A stretch of 64,000 nucleotides of DNA from Arachis hypogaea (taxonomy: Eukaryota; Streptophyta; Magnoliopsida; Fabales; Fabaceae). The position numbers and the translations under genes were made by a program. Where the stretch lies: NCBI RefSeq assembly GCF_003086295.3, contig NC_092050.1, positions 152,402,699 to 152,466,698 on the forward strand, given 5' to 3'. Every line of letters starts with the position of its first letter. Within the stretch, counting starts at the first letter, position 1. The notes below the pieces were generated by a model. The model was not told where the DNA came from and ran no database searches. It worked only from the letters and a program-made list of their open reading frames with translations. Positions 45,932 through 56,736 of this stretch are shown piece by piece.

Positions 45932-46507
45932 CTAAAGCTCTTTAATAATATTCCATAATTCTGCATGCATAATTGAACAACTTCCAAGGTTGCAAGAGAA
46001 AGCTGAGATGAACCTACCTAAATGATCTCGGAACAAGCCTCCATATACTGCATTATTGTTATGTGTATAAAAGGATCCATCTGTGTTGAGCTTAATAAAT
46101 TGCTCCAGAGGAGGTATCCATCTAATAAGACACTCTTGGCTCTTCTTTGTAATTTTGAATTTCTTCATTACATTGAGGATCTCTTGTGTTCTTATGTTAA
46201 CTAACTCATAGATAGTTATTGAATATGAATAAACTCCTTCAAAGACCCATTTGTTGTGGCTATACCAAAAAGATAAGATTGTAATACCGAAACATATGGC
46301 CCACTCTTTATCCTTTGACAAGTTACTAATAAACCAATCCTGAGTAGATAAGTTGAAGAACTCTGGATCACTATTTTGAGAAACTAGAAATCTCCATGTC
46401 TCTTTAGCTAGAGTACAATATCTAAGCAGATGCATGGTTGATTCTTCAACATCACCACACCTCGGACAATTAGGATTAGTTGACAAATACCTTCTTCTCC
46501 TTTCCAT
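45932..46507 (-). pseudogene. LINE ORF2 C-terminus: zinc-finger-like region and RNase H
   Basis: A 191-residue open stretch reads NPNCPRCGDVEESTMHLLRY (the C..C...H zinc-binding-like region after the reverse transcriptase), then WAICFGITILSFWYSHNKWV, then the RNase H start FIKLNTDGSFYTHNNNAVYG with the catalytic Asp and MHAELW with the Glu. A stop at 45932 cuts the domain; downstream frames still resemble it (VVESDSLMAI), showing decay rather than a true end. Confidence 0.75.
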
Positions 46508-47349
46508 GTTAGTTAGAATGGCTTTATGGACAACTAATCAAAGGAAGGCTCTAATTCTTTCCCAACCGCACCAGCTCCATGCCAACTTGAACACTCTATC
46601 AGAAGGTGCTTGCTCCTCAAGAATAGCGCTATAAGCTATTTTTAGATTAAACGTTCCATCGGCAGAGGGTGCCCAAGCAACACGATCGGAGTTCTTCTAA
46701 GGAGATGGCGGAGATATGGCTAAGATGACATCCACCACTTGCTTTGGGAGACACTCTTGCAGCTTCTTTTCATCCCAATCACCCGAGACATCAAAAAAAT
46801 CTATTAGATTTGTATAATGATCAATATGAGTAATTACCTTAGTTGCATGTTAGTCAAGTCTCCCAATAGTTGGCACCCAGTTGTGCTCCCAAAATCTGAT
46901 TCGAGAACCATCACCAACTCTCTAAGTTGTATTCTCTGTCACCTTATCCCAAGTTGCACAAATGCTCTTCCACAAACTGGAAGAGTTCTTTTTTCTTGTA
47001 ATATTGGGTAAAATATCACTCCCACAATTATATTTAGCTCTTATGACTCTTCCCTATAAAGTATCTTTTTTTTCAATGAGACCCAAACCTACTTTCATCA
47101 TAAAAGAATGGTTGAGGTCTTTGGCATGACGTATTCCAAGACCACCAGCATTCTTGGGCTTATTAATTTTCTTCCAACTAACAAGGTGGATCTTCTTAAC
47201 TTGCTCTATATCACTCTAAAAAAAATTCTTACATTTTTTGTCAATCAAATTACAAGTAAAAAAAGGCAGATAAGTAGTTTGCATAGTATAACTAGAAATA
47301 GAGAAAAAGATAGATTTCATCAGGATGGTTCTTCTGGCAAGAGATAAAG

Positions 47350-48690
47350 AGGCTTTCTAACCATTGAGTCTGGTATTGATGTTATTAATGATCCCACTAT
47401 ATATAATATTGCTGACTTTTGTGTGCAGGAGAGGAACTCCTAAGTATTTTTCAAGGTCATCAGTTCTGGTAAAATTAAGAGTATTGTTGATTTCGCTTCG
47501 AACACTATTACCAACGTTGTCAGAGAAAAAGATGTGGGTTTTTCCATTATTCACTTTCTGACCCGAGCTTTGGCAAAAGGCATCAAGAACCTTCTTAATG
47601 ACTTCAGCTTGATCCATTTTAGCCTCCGCAAAGAGAATAAGATCATCAGCAAAGTATAAGTGAGACAGAATTAGTCCACTTTTTTTTTTTTATTAAGATG
47701 GGCTTCCAAAAGTTATACTCCACAACTGCATTTATGAGGTGGGACAGCCTCTTCATACAAAGTACAAAAATGTACGGGGATAGAGGGTCGCCTTGACGAA
47801 TCCCTCTAGACGGCAAGAATTCATCAAGAACCTCCACATTCCAAAGCACTCTCATTCTAACAGTGGAAACGCAAGCAACAACAAGATCAATGATATGATG
47901 GGGTATACCAATATCAAGGAAGGTGTCTCTGATGAAGCTTCATTTAAGTCTATCATAGGCCTTTTCTAAATAAATTTTAATTGACATCCATCATTTAACT
48001 CCTTTCTTGTTTCTCATTGAGTGAATAACTTTTTGGGTTATTATAATATTATCTGAATTGTGCCTTCTAGGAACAAAACTGTATTGAGTAGGAGAAACCA
48101 ATTTTTCCATCACTCTTCTCAGACGCCTGGCTAGCAACTTGGTAATAACCTTATAAGAAACATTACACAAACTGATAGGCCTCATTTGTTTTAGAAAGGA
48201 AACAGGTTCAACTTTTGGAATCAAAGTAATTAATGTCTCATTTATCTCTCTTACCTTATGAGGGTGAGAGAAGATGTCTTCAACCAATCTGTACAAATCA
48301 GCCCCCACCAAATTCCACTTACTTTGATAGAAGACCGCATGTCTACCATCCCTCCCTGGAGCTTTGAAACCATTCATACTAAAGAGAGAGTCCTTTACTT
48401 CTTCGGGAGATATGGAGCCACCAATAAGGTTCAGATCATTATATCAAGAGAAGGAAAAACCTTATTAATGATAAAGAAAAAATCATGGTTATCATCTTTA
48501 TATAAATTAATATAGTAAGAAGTAGCCATTATTTCCAAAGAATCTCTATCAGTAATCCAATTACCCAAATCATCTTGAACAGAAGTGATTTTGTTCCTCC
48601 TCCTATGCGCCATAGTGATACCATGGAAATACTTAGTATTTCTATCACCAAATTTAATTTTCTTGCACCTTGATTTTTGGAACCACAATA
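47350..48690 (-). pseudogene. LINE ORF2 reverse transcriptase region
   Basis: Reverse transcriptase motifs lie in broken frames on the minus strand: FKAPGRDGRHAVFYQSKW, LITLIPKVEPVSFLKQMRPI, SLCNVSYKVITKLLARRL, SRGIRQGDPLSPYIFVLCMK, and the catalytic YFADDLILFAEA near 47650. A long A run (T run at 47682-47692 on plus) causes a frame change just before the FADD box, and several stops lie between blocks. The catalytic Asp pair is intact, but the reading frame is not. Confidence 0.8.
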
Positions 48691-48826
48691 ATTTCTCCTG
48701 CGTGAGAATTTCTTCATATTCCTTCCAAAGATTAGCTTCAAGATTATCCAGAAATTTGTTTCTATTTGGACTAGCAGCAATACCTTGAAGCCTACGAATA
48801 ATAGTACTTTTCCTCTTTAAGATGTC

Positions 48827-50309
48827 TGATGCTGGCCTAAAGTAGGTTTGGAATTTCTCTCAAAATAGAATTTCTCCATTGCAAGTATAGTCCAAACTCA
48901 ACAATTGACCATCAGTCAAAGTTTATATCAAAGAATAGTCATAATTCAAATCAAAATAACCGAGAGTTTTAAATCTCGGGTCGTTCTCCCTAGGAATTGC
49001 AATGAAATGATCAATTATTGGCTACGGGAGAATAGGGGTTTGATGACAATAGGCAAGAAATGTAAATAGCAAGAAATTAAAGAAACTAACAATGACTAAT
49101 TATCAAATGCAATTAAACTCAAGGCAATTAATCAAGAGAAATGAAAATTCAAATGCTTAGGAACCTCTTGGCAAGGGTTGATAGTCAAGGTTACCTATCC
49201 TAGCCATTGACCACAAACATATGATGATTATGAAGAGTTAATCCTACTTAGTCAATCCTAACATCGGGATAAGTCAAATAGGCATAATTGATCTCAATCC
49301 ACAAGATCCTAGTCTACTCACTAAGTAGCTTAATGAAAGACTAGAGTTAGTGGAACCCAAACCAATTAACTACCCTAATATATCAATCAAGAATGGACAT
49401 CAATGACTCAAGGTCACCAAAGCCCTCAATTCCAAGCCAAGAGTGAGGAAAAACTACATTAAAACTAAGCCAAGCATTCTATCAAATACTTGGTGTGCAT
49501 GAAAATAAAATCATATTAAATTACAATAATAATAAAATCTAAATCTACCAAATGCAAGAAAATAATAATAACAACTTAATTAAATAACAATAAACAAAGA
49601 AACATTAAATTGCATTAATAGAAATTCAATTTAGCAAGAGTTCATCAACAATAAAATAACCAAATAAAAAAATAACAAGAAAAACTAAAAGAAGTAAGAT
49701 GCTAGAAGAAATAGTAAAGAAACTAAATCAAAACAATAATTAAAGCATCAATCTAAGAGAAAATTAACTAAATCTAACCTAATTCTAGAGAGAAGAGAAT
49801 AACCTAAAACATGTTACTAAACTAGACCTAATTGCTCTCCCCTTGCCTCCTCTTGAATTAGGGTTGAAATAGCTTCAGAAATGAGTTAGATTGGGTTCTG
49901 GAGGCCTAAAATTTGTTGTCAGCGAATTGCATTAAATGAGGTCACGTGCTAGGACTTGTGCGTACGCATGACTGCTGACTGCACGCTTCCATCTATGTGT
50001 ACGCACACTTGCTGAAAAGCTTCAAACTCCATTTCTTCATGATTTCTCCATTTTTACATACTTTTTCCTCACTTCTTCAATCCATATTAGCCTTGTAAGC
50101 CTGAAATCACTCAACAAACACATAAAGACATCAAATGAATTAAAGTTTATAAAATTTAGCAAATAAGGGCCTAAAAAGCATGTTTTCATTCTTAAGCACA
50201 AATTAGGAGAGATTCACAAAATCATGCCATTTCATTGAATAAATGTAGGAAATATTGATAAAATTCACCCAATTAGAGCAGATAAATACCGTGAAATGTG
50301 GATTTATCA
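48827..50309 (+). mobile_element. LTR-type non-coding insertion (possible solo LTR), 1483 bp, inside the LINE
   Basis: The element starts TGATGCTGGCC and ends GTGGATTTATCA, i.e. TG...CA ends. It is flanked by ATGTC (48822-48826) and ATATC (50310-50314), a 5-bp duplication with one mismatch. On either side the LINE frame resumes: TWNTNVFGDI before and DILKRKSTIIRRLQGI after. No protein frame is present. It has GCGTACGCATG and GTGTACGCACAC words near 49960-50005. The lack of a second LTR makes a solo LTR or a short non-autonomous LTR element the likeliest call. Confidence 0.65.
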
Positions 50310-51170
50310 ATATCCCCAAAAACATTAGTGTTCCAAGTTCTGAGCACTTTCTAAAAGTTGTCAACACAACTAGACCAAGTATTAGTGATCTTCCAATTAT
50401 CCCTCACAAAGTCTTCAAAACTTGGGTGAGAGAGCCAAGCTGCCATGAACCTAAAGGGTCTTCTACTTTTATTATGTGGAACGAAGCTAGTTAAATGGAG
50501 ACAAAGTGGAGCATGGTCAGACTTAAGCATCGGGAGGTGTCTTAAAATGGCTTCCCAAAAAGCAATCTGCCAATTCATATTACACAGTCCTCTGTCAAGT
50601 CTTTCCACCAAATTTCCACATTTTCAAGTGAATGGCCAACCTGAGTAGCCCAAATCTAGGAGACCATTTTGAGAGACACATTCTTGAAAATCTTTGCAAG
50701 CACCATTTCTGTTATTCCCTGCACCTCCTCTCCTTTCATAATCATGGAGTGTTGCATCAAAATCACCTAACAAGCACCAAGGGAGATTGATATTGGAATT
50801 TAAAGAGCAAATATCCTTTCAAATATTTTTACGAAACACCTTCTGCAGGCTTCCATAAACTGTCAAAAGCAGCCAGAATTTTGAAAGATTATCAGTGAAC
50901 TTCATATGGACAATTTGATGGTTGCACATTAACACTTCAACCTTCTAAACTGCCTTGTCCCACAAACACCAAATACCCCCAGACTAGCCCCTAGCTTCTT
51001 CAGTGAAGCTTCCGTCAAAGCCAATCTTGTTGTGAACATTTTTACCACGGTCCCGCTAATATGGGTTTCCAAGAGAATAATAAAACAGAGATTAAACTCT
51101 CTTCTCAAATCTTTAATAAGAGTAGAAAACGTTCTCCCCTGCACCACGACAATTCCAAACTAACAGATTC
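50310..51170 (-). pseudogene. LINE ORF2 endonuclease region
   Basis: Minus-strand frames show the start WNCRGAG, then LIKDLRREFNLCFIILLETH (the Glu of the endonuclease active site), and later RLDRGLCNMNWQIAFWEA and LRHLPMLKSDHAPLCLHL with the SDHAP active-site box. These are exonuclease/endonuclease/phosphatase-fold motifs used for target nicking. Frame changes near 51140 and elsewhere show it is decayed. Confidence 0.75.
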
Positions 51171-51299
51171 TTGGATAAAAATGAGAAGAAAAGAGGCAGA
51201 AAACCGCAATTCAAGATTGAGCATTCGCCCTTTCAGAGCCGCGCCCTCATCTGGCCAGAGGAGACACCGTCCTCGCCATTATGATTCGGAAAAACTTCC

Positions 51300-53046
51300 T
51301 CCATGACTTCATCCGGTGGTTCAACCACCTTCTGAACTTCTATAGCCGTCACTTCACAGTTGTGGGTTGCAGTGAGAAATTTTTTTGTGACCACATGACT
51401 TTCAAGCATGTTTCTGGACGCCCTTGCTGCCTCAAAAGACTCTCTCTGTTCTTTCTATAATATACACATACTATGGAGAATCATCTCTTCCATGGCTTCT
51501 TTCTCCAAATTTCTAGAAGAGGAGGTAGGCTGGACTTGCATTTCTATCGTAGATGCTTGCTTAGGTTTAGGATCAACAATATGTTTTAACTTGGACTTAT
51601 TATTTTTCACTTGGCTATTTGGCCCATTCTTTGATATATTGATTTTTTTTTTGCTCCCAGTAGATTTTTCCTACCATCAGGCCTAATAATCTTGGTTTTA
51701 ATATGAGTAAGTGAAGCTTTATCTTTTTGGGCTACAATGGCATTAGGCCCACTTTACATATCTTTATGGGCATGATCTTCATGCATCTCTTCCCCATAAA
51801 AGTCTTCCGAAGAATCTTCATTCAAGATATTAAATCTTGATCCTTGCTTTAGTTGTTGGTCCGTGCTAGTAGTATCACCTTCCATATTTTTCATATTTCC
51901 TTTTCCATTTTGAAATCTTTTCGTGTATGTCACAACCTTCTCAGATTTTCTTCAGATTTGCCTCCTAACCATCATCCAAGGCCCAAAATGGGGGGGGGGG
52001 GGATCTTGATTATTTTTCTCCTTTTGAAAAGAATTCAAAGATCCATTATTGGCTTCATGATTAGCATTAATTTTGGGACCCTTATTTTCCCCAATTCCCT
52101 CCAATTCTCCAGCTCCCACCTTCTCATGGTGATCCACCTCCACCTCTGGCAGCTCCAAGCAATGCTCAGACTTATGACCATATTTACCACAATGGAAACA
52201 AATAAGGTGTAGGCCTTCATATTCTATGTTGAGAATTAATCCAAGAACAGAAATTCTAGGAACAAGTTATTTTGTCAGGTTAATTTCCACACATAGTCTT
52301 GCAAATTTACCTCTCCAGTGAATTGACATAGTGCGATCAATCTTGAGCATAGTTCTGATAGTGGACCCAACCCTCTAGAGATATCGGTGATTATATAATT
52401 CAATAGGCAGGTTTGGAATGTGTATCCGAGCTGCAATCTTCTTCACTGCTTTCTCAGAAGATAAGAAAAATAGTCTCCATCTCTGGACTATGAGGTAGTG
52501 TCCTGCAATCATCCAGGGTCTTCCCATGAGTGCATGTGAGTAGTCTTCTTCATCTGAAAAATGAACCAAAAAATAGTCATGATCCATGTCAATAACATTA
52601 ATCTTACCTTTCTTGACCCAATCTCTCTATAGATGTTTCTCTATGAATACTAGACCCACACGTTTTGCCCAAGACTTTTACAATCAGTGCCGCATGCCAC
52701 GACTTACACCATTCATCAAACTCATCTTTAGAAATCGGTATGACTGAACACGGATCAAATGGTTTCTCTTCCTTTTTATTGTCATCATCATCTTTATGCC
52801 ACCGGTCCTTGTGATCAGAGTCGTCTTCTTCTACATCTTCCAGATGATGTGAGGATTCAACTATTGTCGGACCAGTCAGCGTGAGCAGGGATTCTTTGTA
52901 GGAGATCCTCGAAGGTTCATGATCAGAAGATGCTTCATTCTCGATTGTTTAGGATCAACCTCTTCTCGCATTTTAACTTTCTTCGTACTTCTTTGAACCA
53001 TGGCATCCTCTTGGGATGAAACCCTAGGAGAGCTATCACGAGTCAT
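51300..53046 (-). pseudogene. LINE ORF1 (gag-like, DUF4283 and zinc knuckle)
   Basis: An ATG at 53046 (MTRDSSPRVSSQEDAMVQRS, then TKKVKM) begins ORF1. Further on come DEEDYSHALMGRPWMIAGHY and LIVQRWR, the DUF4283-type RNA-binding region, then CFHCGKYGHKSEHC near 52165-52205, a CCHC zinc knuckle. Stops and frame changes break it. A G run (51990-52001) lies inside. The shared RSTKKVKM word links it to the LINE at 1-303. Confidence 0.75.
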
Positions 53047-53953
53047 TTTGGTTACTTGTTTACTTGTTAGAGTAAGGAGAATTCATTTCATTTTGTTAAG
53101 CTCTTCTTTAGCATGACACTACTCACATACAATTTCATAAAATCATTGAAAAAGTAAAAAATAATAATAAAATAAAATAAAAAGGAGAATGACATGTAAG
53201 AGAGAAGATGATTGATGAACTTGCTATGGAGGTTAGGGGCCGGGATGGTAAATTAATCAAATTTTGGGAGAATACATAGTTGCAAGTGAAAATTTTAAAA
53301 GATTTTTTTCAAGACTCTTCTTGATTTCAAATAAAAAAAAATTGTAATTGGAAATTATGAGTTTTGGGATGGGATAGAGTGAGTTTGAAACTTTCAATGA
53401 AAGAGGGAACCCCGCCAATGGGAGACAAAATTCTTGAATCAACTGCTTGATGTCTTGCAATCTATGAGATTGATAGCAGAAGAATATGATAGAGTGGTGT
53501 AAAAATTTGACAAGAAAAGCATTTATTCTACTAACTCATTTGTGCACGTCTTGCAGGAAGAGACTTTGGTAGATGATATTCTTAGCTACAGATTTACAAA
53601 TAAAATTTAGAAAGGGCTTGTCTCACCTCGAGTTGAGTTGCTTACTTGGTTTGTACTAGTAGGTCGGGTTAATACTAAAGACCGACTAAGTAGATTGGGT
53701 ATCATTGAACAAAGTGATAACGTATGCATTATATATAGCAAGAAAATTAAAACTACACAATACTTGTTTGTTACTTGTGAGTTTTCTTGATAGGTGAAGT
53801 ATGCATGAATTACTGATATTGGACATGCTTGGACTATCCCAAGTACCATAAAAAATACTTTGAGAGTTAAAGAACTTTGTAAAAAATAATTAGTTGGTTT
53901 CTTTTATGTTATATAGAATATCTGACTACATAGAAAATGATGCTGATTTTTCA

Positions 53954-55364
53954 AATCACAACTACCGGTAAGTGCACCAAGTCGTACCAAGTAATAAACT
54001 CACGGTAAGTGAGTGTCGATCCCACGAGGATTAATAGATTGAACAAGCAATAGTTGATTAATTATTCTAGTTAGAGAAGTTGGAATGAGAGTTTTGAATA
54101 TCAAATAGTATTAAAGACAGTGAATAAAGAAAAGCAAGCAGTAAATATGTGAGAGAATACTATGAGAAGAGAATTAAGGCTTCAGAGATGTTTAGATTTT
54201 CGGATTAACATTCAATGTCAAATACCTTGATCATGAAAAGATTGAGTTTATGGCAAACCCTAGGTGATTGAATTCCTATACCTAGGCGATTCAATCTCCT
54301 CTATCCCAACCAACCGTTAATTCCTTGATCAATCAATTGTGTTAGAAGGTTAAGTTCAAAAATCTGATTTATAAGCCACATAATCCCTAAGAACTCCAAA
54401 ATAATCCAATTATATGTCACGTATCATATTAAATCCAAACAATTAAGGAGTTGTGAGAAGAGGGTTTCAAGCTTTAATTCTAGTGATTTAACTTTTTCAT
54501 GATTCAAAAGAATTCAATTTAGATTAAGGTTATTTTTCAATACACACTAATCCATAGGATGAAGAATGAAACCACTTCTTAAATATAAATCAATGCATTA
54601 ATCAAGAGTATAAGAACAAAATAATTGTTAATCTATCAAAATAAACTGAGTTTCTAACCTTAACAATGGGGGTTTAGTGACTCATGTCTCATGGTGCAGA
54701 GAAAACCCTAGGAGATTAAAAGTGTGTAAAAATTAAAATTGCGGAAGTGGAAGAGGAAAAGAAGAGATCCCATCGCGAGGGCGAATCTCTATCCTATTTA
54801 TAGTCTTAATCCTAGTTAATTTAAAACTTAAATTAAAACCTAACAAATCTTTTCTATTTTGTTCTTTGATTTCAAATAAAATAAAAAAGCCTTCCGTGTA
54901 ATTTGCTGCACGCGTGGTCCTCATACCATTACTTGCTATCGGCGCTAAACGTCGGGCTGGGGGTGTTTAGCGCCACCCATCCAGCAAGCTTGCACGCGAT
55001 ACAAGGTCCTCGACACTAAACGCCGGATCGTGGCGTTTAGCGCCACTTGTCCTGAGAAGAATTGGCTTGTTGAGCTCGTGCATTCGTGTGTGCGGGCAAT
55101 AGATGCGTACGCATGAGGTCCCTTGTTGCGCCAGTGATACGTACGCATGCATGATACATACGCGTGAGTCCTCCTTTGCTTCTTCATGAATTTTTTATCA
55201 AATCTTCATTCGAATGCTACTTGAAATCACAAAAGGCCACAAAAACTCAAAGTAGCATCCATTAAGATATAATTCACTAAAATCCTCTAAAAAGTCAACA
55301 GAATATCATATAAATCATATAGAAAAGACATTAATAATACTCACGCATCATAAAGGATGTCATA
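53954..55364 (+). mobile_element. LTR-type non-coding insertion, 1411 bp, inside a LINE fragment
   Basis: TTTCA flanks both sides (53949-53953 and 55365-55369), and the LINE reading resumes across it. It starts AATCACAACTACCGGTAAG and ends AAAGGATGTCATA, so canonical TG...CA ends are not seen, and orientation is uncertain. The layout resembles the insertion at 48827-50309: a TCGATCCCACGAGGATT-type block near the start and GCGTACGCATG words late (55100-55170). No protein is encoded. Confidence 0.55.
54941..55045. repeat. Two hairpin units built on GGCGCTAAACG/CGTTTAGCGCC
   Basis: Two copies about 75 bp apart each pair CTAAACG(T/C)CGG with a downstream TTTAGCGCC, giving stem-loops of about 35 nt in the LTR-type insertion. 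The role is unknown. Confidence 0.6.
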
Positions 55365-55437
55365 TTTCAGAACAAGACAACAAATGTGGTAGACTGCGTT
55401 ACTAGATTGTTTCTTTGTTCTTGTTGTTTTTGTGAGA

Positions 55438-55443
55438 TGTGTG

Positions 55444-55474
<31 letters not shown>

Positions 55475-55480
55475 TGTGTC
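55438..55480 (+). repeat. (TG)n microsatellite plus T run at the junction of two LINE tails
   Basis: About ten TG units are followed by about 20 T. The T run is the 3' A tail of the minus-strand LINE; the TG tract lies at the end of the plus-strand LINE fragment. Confidence 0.75.
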
Positions 55481-56736
55481 TAGACAAATAAAAGAGCAGA
55501 AAGAACAAAAAAATCCCCAAAATAGGGAAACAAAGCCTTTCTAAGCTATATTCTCATTCTGGAGATACTCGTGCAATTCTCGCCAATGTTGAATCCATTC
55601 TGAGTAAGGAATATTACTGAGAGCTGCTCTTTTGGCCATGGCATCCGCAGTTGCATTAGCTTCTCTGTAGACTAAGCTCATTTGCTTCTCCCACTCTCTA
55701 TTGATGAGCTCTTGAATTTTACCCACCAAATCATCATCTTCTTTATCAAACGAAATTGATAGGTACTGAAAAACAATAAAGGCTTCCTTGGAGTCAGTCT
55801 TGCAAATCACCTTTTTTACACCACACTCCCAAGCCAACACAAGACCCTTCCAAATTGCAAAAATTTCTGTAGAGACACTAACTTATATCCACAAATGGTT
55901 CCTGATAACACAACTAAATCCATCTAACTATCACTCAAGAAAGACATTGGCATCGCAGTTCACCTTGACCTAACCATCTGGCGGCTTCAACCACGTATAG
56001 GGGTACAATTGATTCCTCAAGTACTGCGATCTCATGATCGTTGCTTCCATGTCGTTAATCATCTGACAAATATTGAGAACAACTTTTACCATACACCATT
56101 CTTCAATGGGATTGAAAAGATATCTTGGTTCCTATGTTGCCATATCCACCATAGGCCTGTGACAGTGACATTTTCCTCCTTTCTCAGTGACTTCTACACC
56201 TAGGATTTGAAATTAGTAATTTCTGGAGGAATGGAGAGCATGAGTCAGCTCCAAATTTCTCTATCTTTGTGACAATAAAGTAGACAGTGAATAACGGATT
56301 CTGTCTCTTCTCCACACTTGGGAGAAAGCTCGCTATCTTTTATACCTCGTTAATGCCAAAAGGACGTTGTTGGAAGCGCCTCTAGAGCCCCTAACTAAAT
56401 TAATAACTTTACCTTTTATGGAATATTATTGTGCCATAACCAAAGCCAATTAGAGTGTTCATTCTCTTGACATCTCTGAGATATAAGCCACTGATAACCC
56501 CCCTGCCTTTCGCTGAATAGCTCCTGAACGAGTTTCCTCTCTAAAACCAGCCAGAGTGATTATTGTTGGACCAAGAAAGATTAAAGGATATGATAATCTC
56601 CCTTACTTCTTTGGGTATAGGTGTATCAAGGATGTCTATGTTCCAACTTCCATTCACCCAAATGTCTACAATAGTTAAATTAAGACTAGAAATATGGACA
56701 TAAGACAAAAGATCACAGAGTCTTCCATGTAAAATC
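55457..56736 (-). mobile_element. LINE 3' fragment (minus), with RNase H domain
   Basis: The 99-codon stretch at 55840-55541 reads CGVKKVICKTDSKEAFIVF and MSLVYREANATADAMAKRAA, the C-terminal half of the LINE RNase H domain. Further upstream, broken frames read LLSYVHISSLNLTIVDIWVN and WNIDILDTPIPKEVREIIIS, the post-polymerase region of ORF2. The 3' A tail is the T run at 55460-55480. The 5' side stops near 56736, where the LTR-like block begins. It is decayed throughout. Confidence 0.65.

Larger units (their letters stand above)
45544..53051 (-). mobile_element. L1-type LINE, near full length, decayed, split by an LTR-type insertion
   Basis: In minus orientation the order is ORF1 (about 53046-51300), endonuclease (about 51170-50310), the inserted element (48827-50309), the rest of ORF2 with reverse transcriptase (about 48825-47350), linker, zinc-finger-like region and RNase H (about 46640-45800), then a T run on the plus strand at 45541-45553 marking the 3' A tail. 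Without the insertion it is about 6 kb. Multiple stops and frame changes show that it is inactive. A 10-bp repeat TTACTTGTTT occurs at 45534-45543 and 53052-53061 and may be the target duplication, which would leave only about 5 nt before the ORF1 start. Confidence 0.75.
53225..55440 (+). mobile_element. LINE fragment (ORF2 C-terminal part), interrupted by an LTR-type insertion
   Basis: Plus-strand frames read GRDGKLIKFWENTWLQVK and, after decay, GLVSPRVELLTWFVLVGRVN, TKDRLSRLGI, which is the zinc-finger-like region following LINE reverse transcriptase. The match stops at IFQ (53953) and resumes at 55370 with NKTTNVVDC, so 53954-55364 is a later insertion. The 3' end is near the TG repeat at about 55438. 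Stops such as the one in the TW*KFD stretch show it is dead. Confidence 0.65.
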
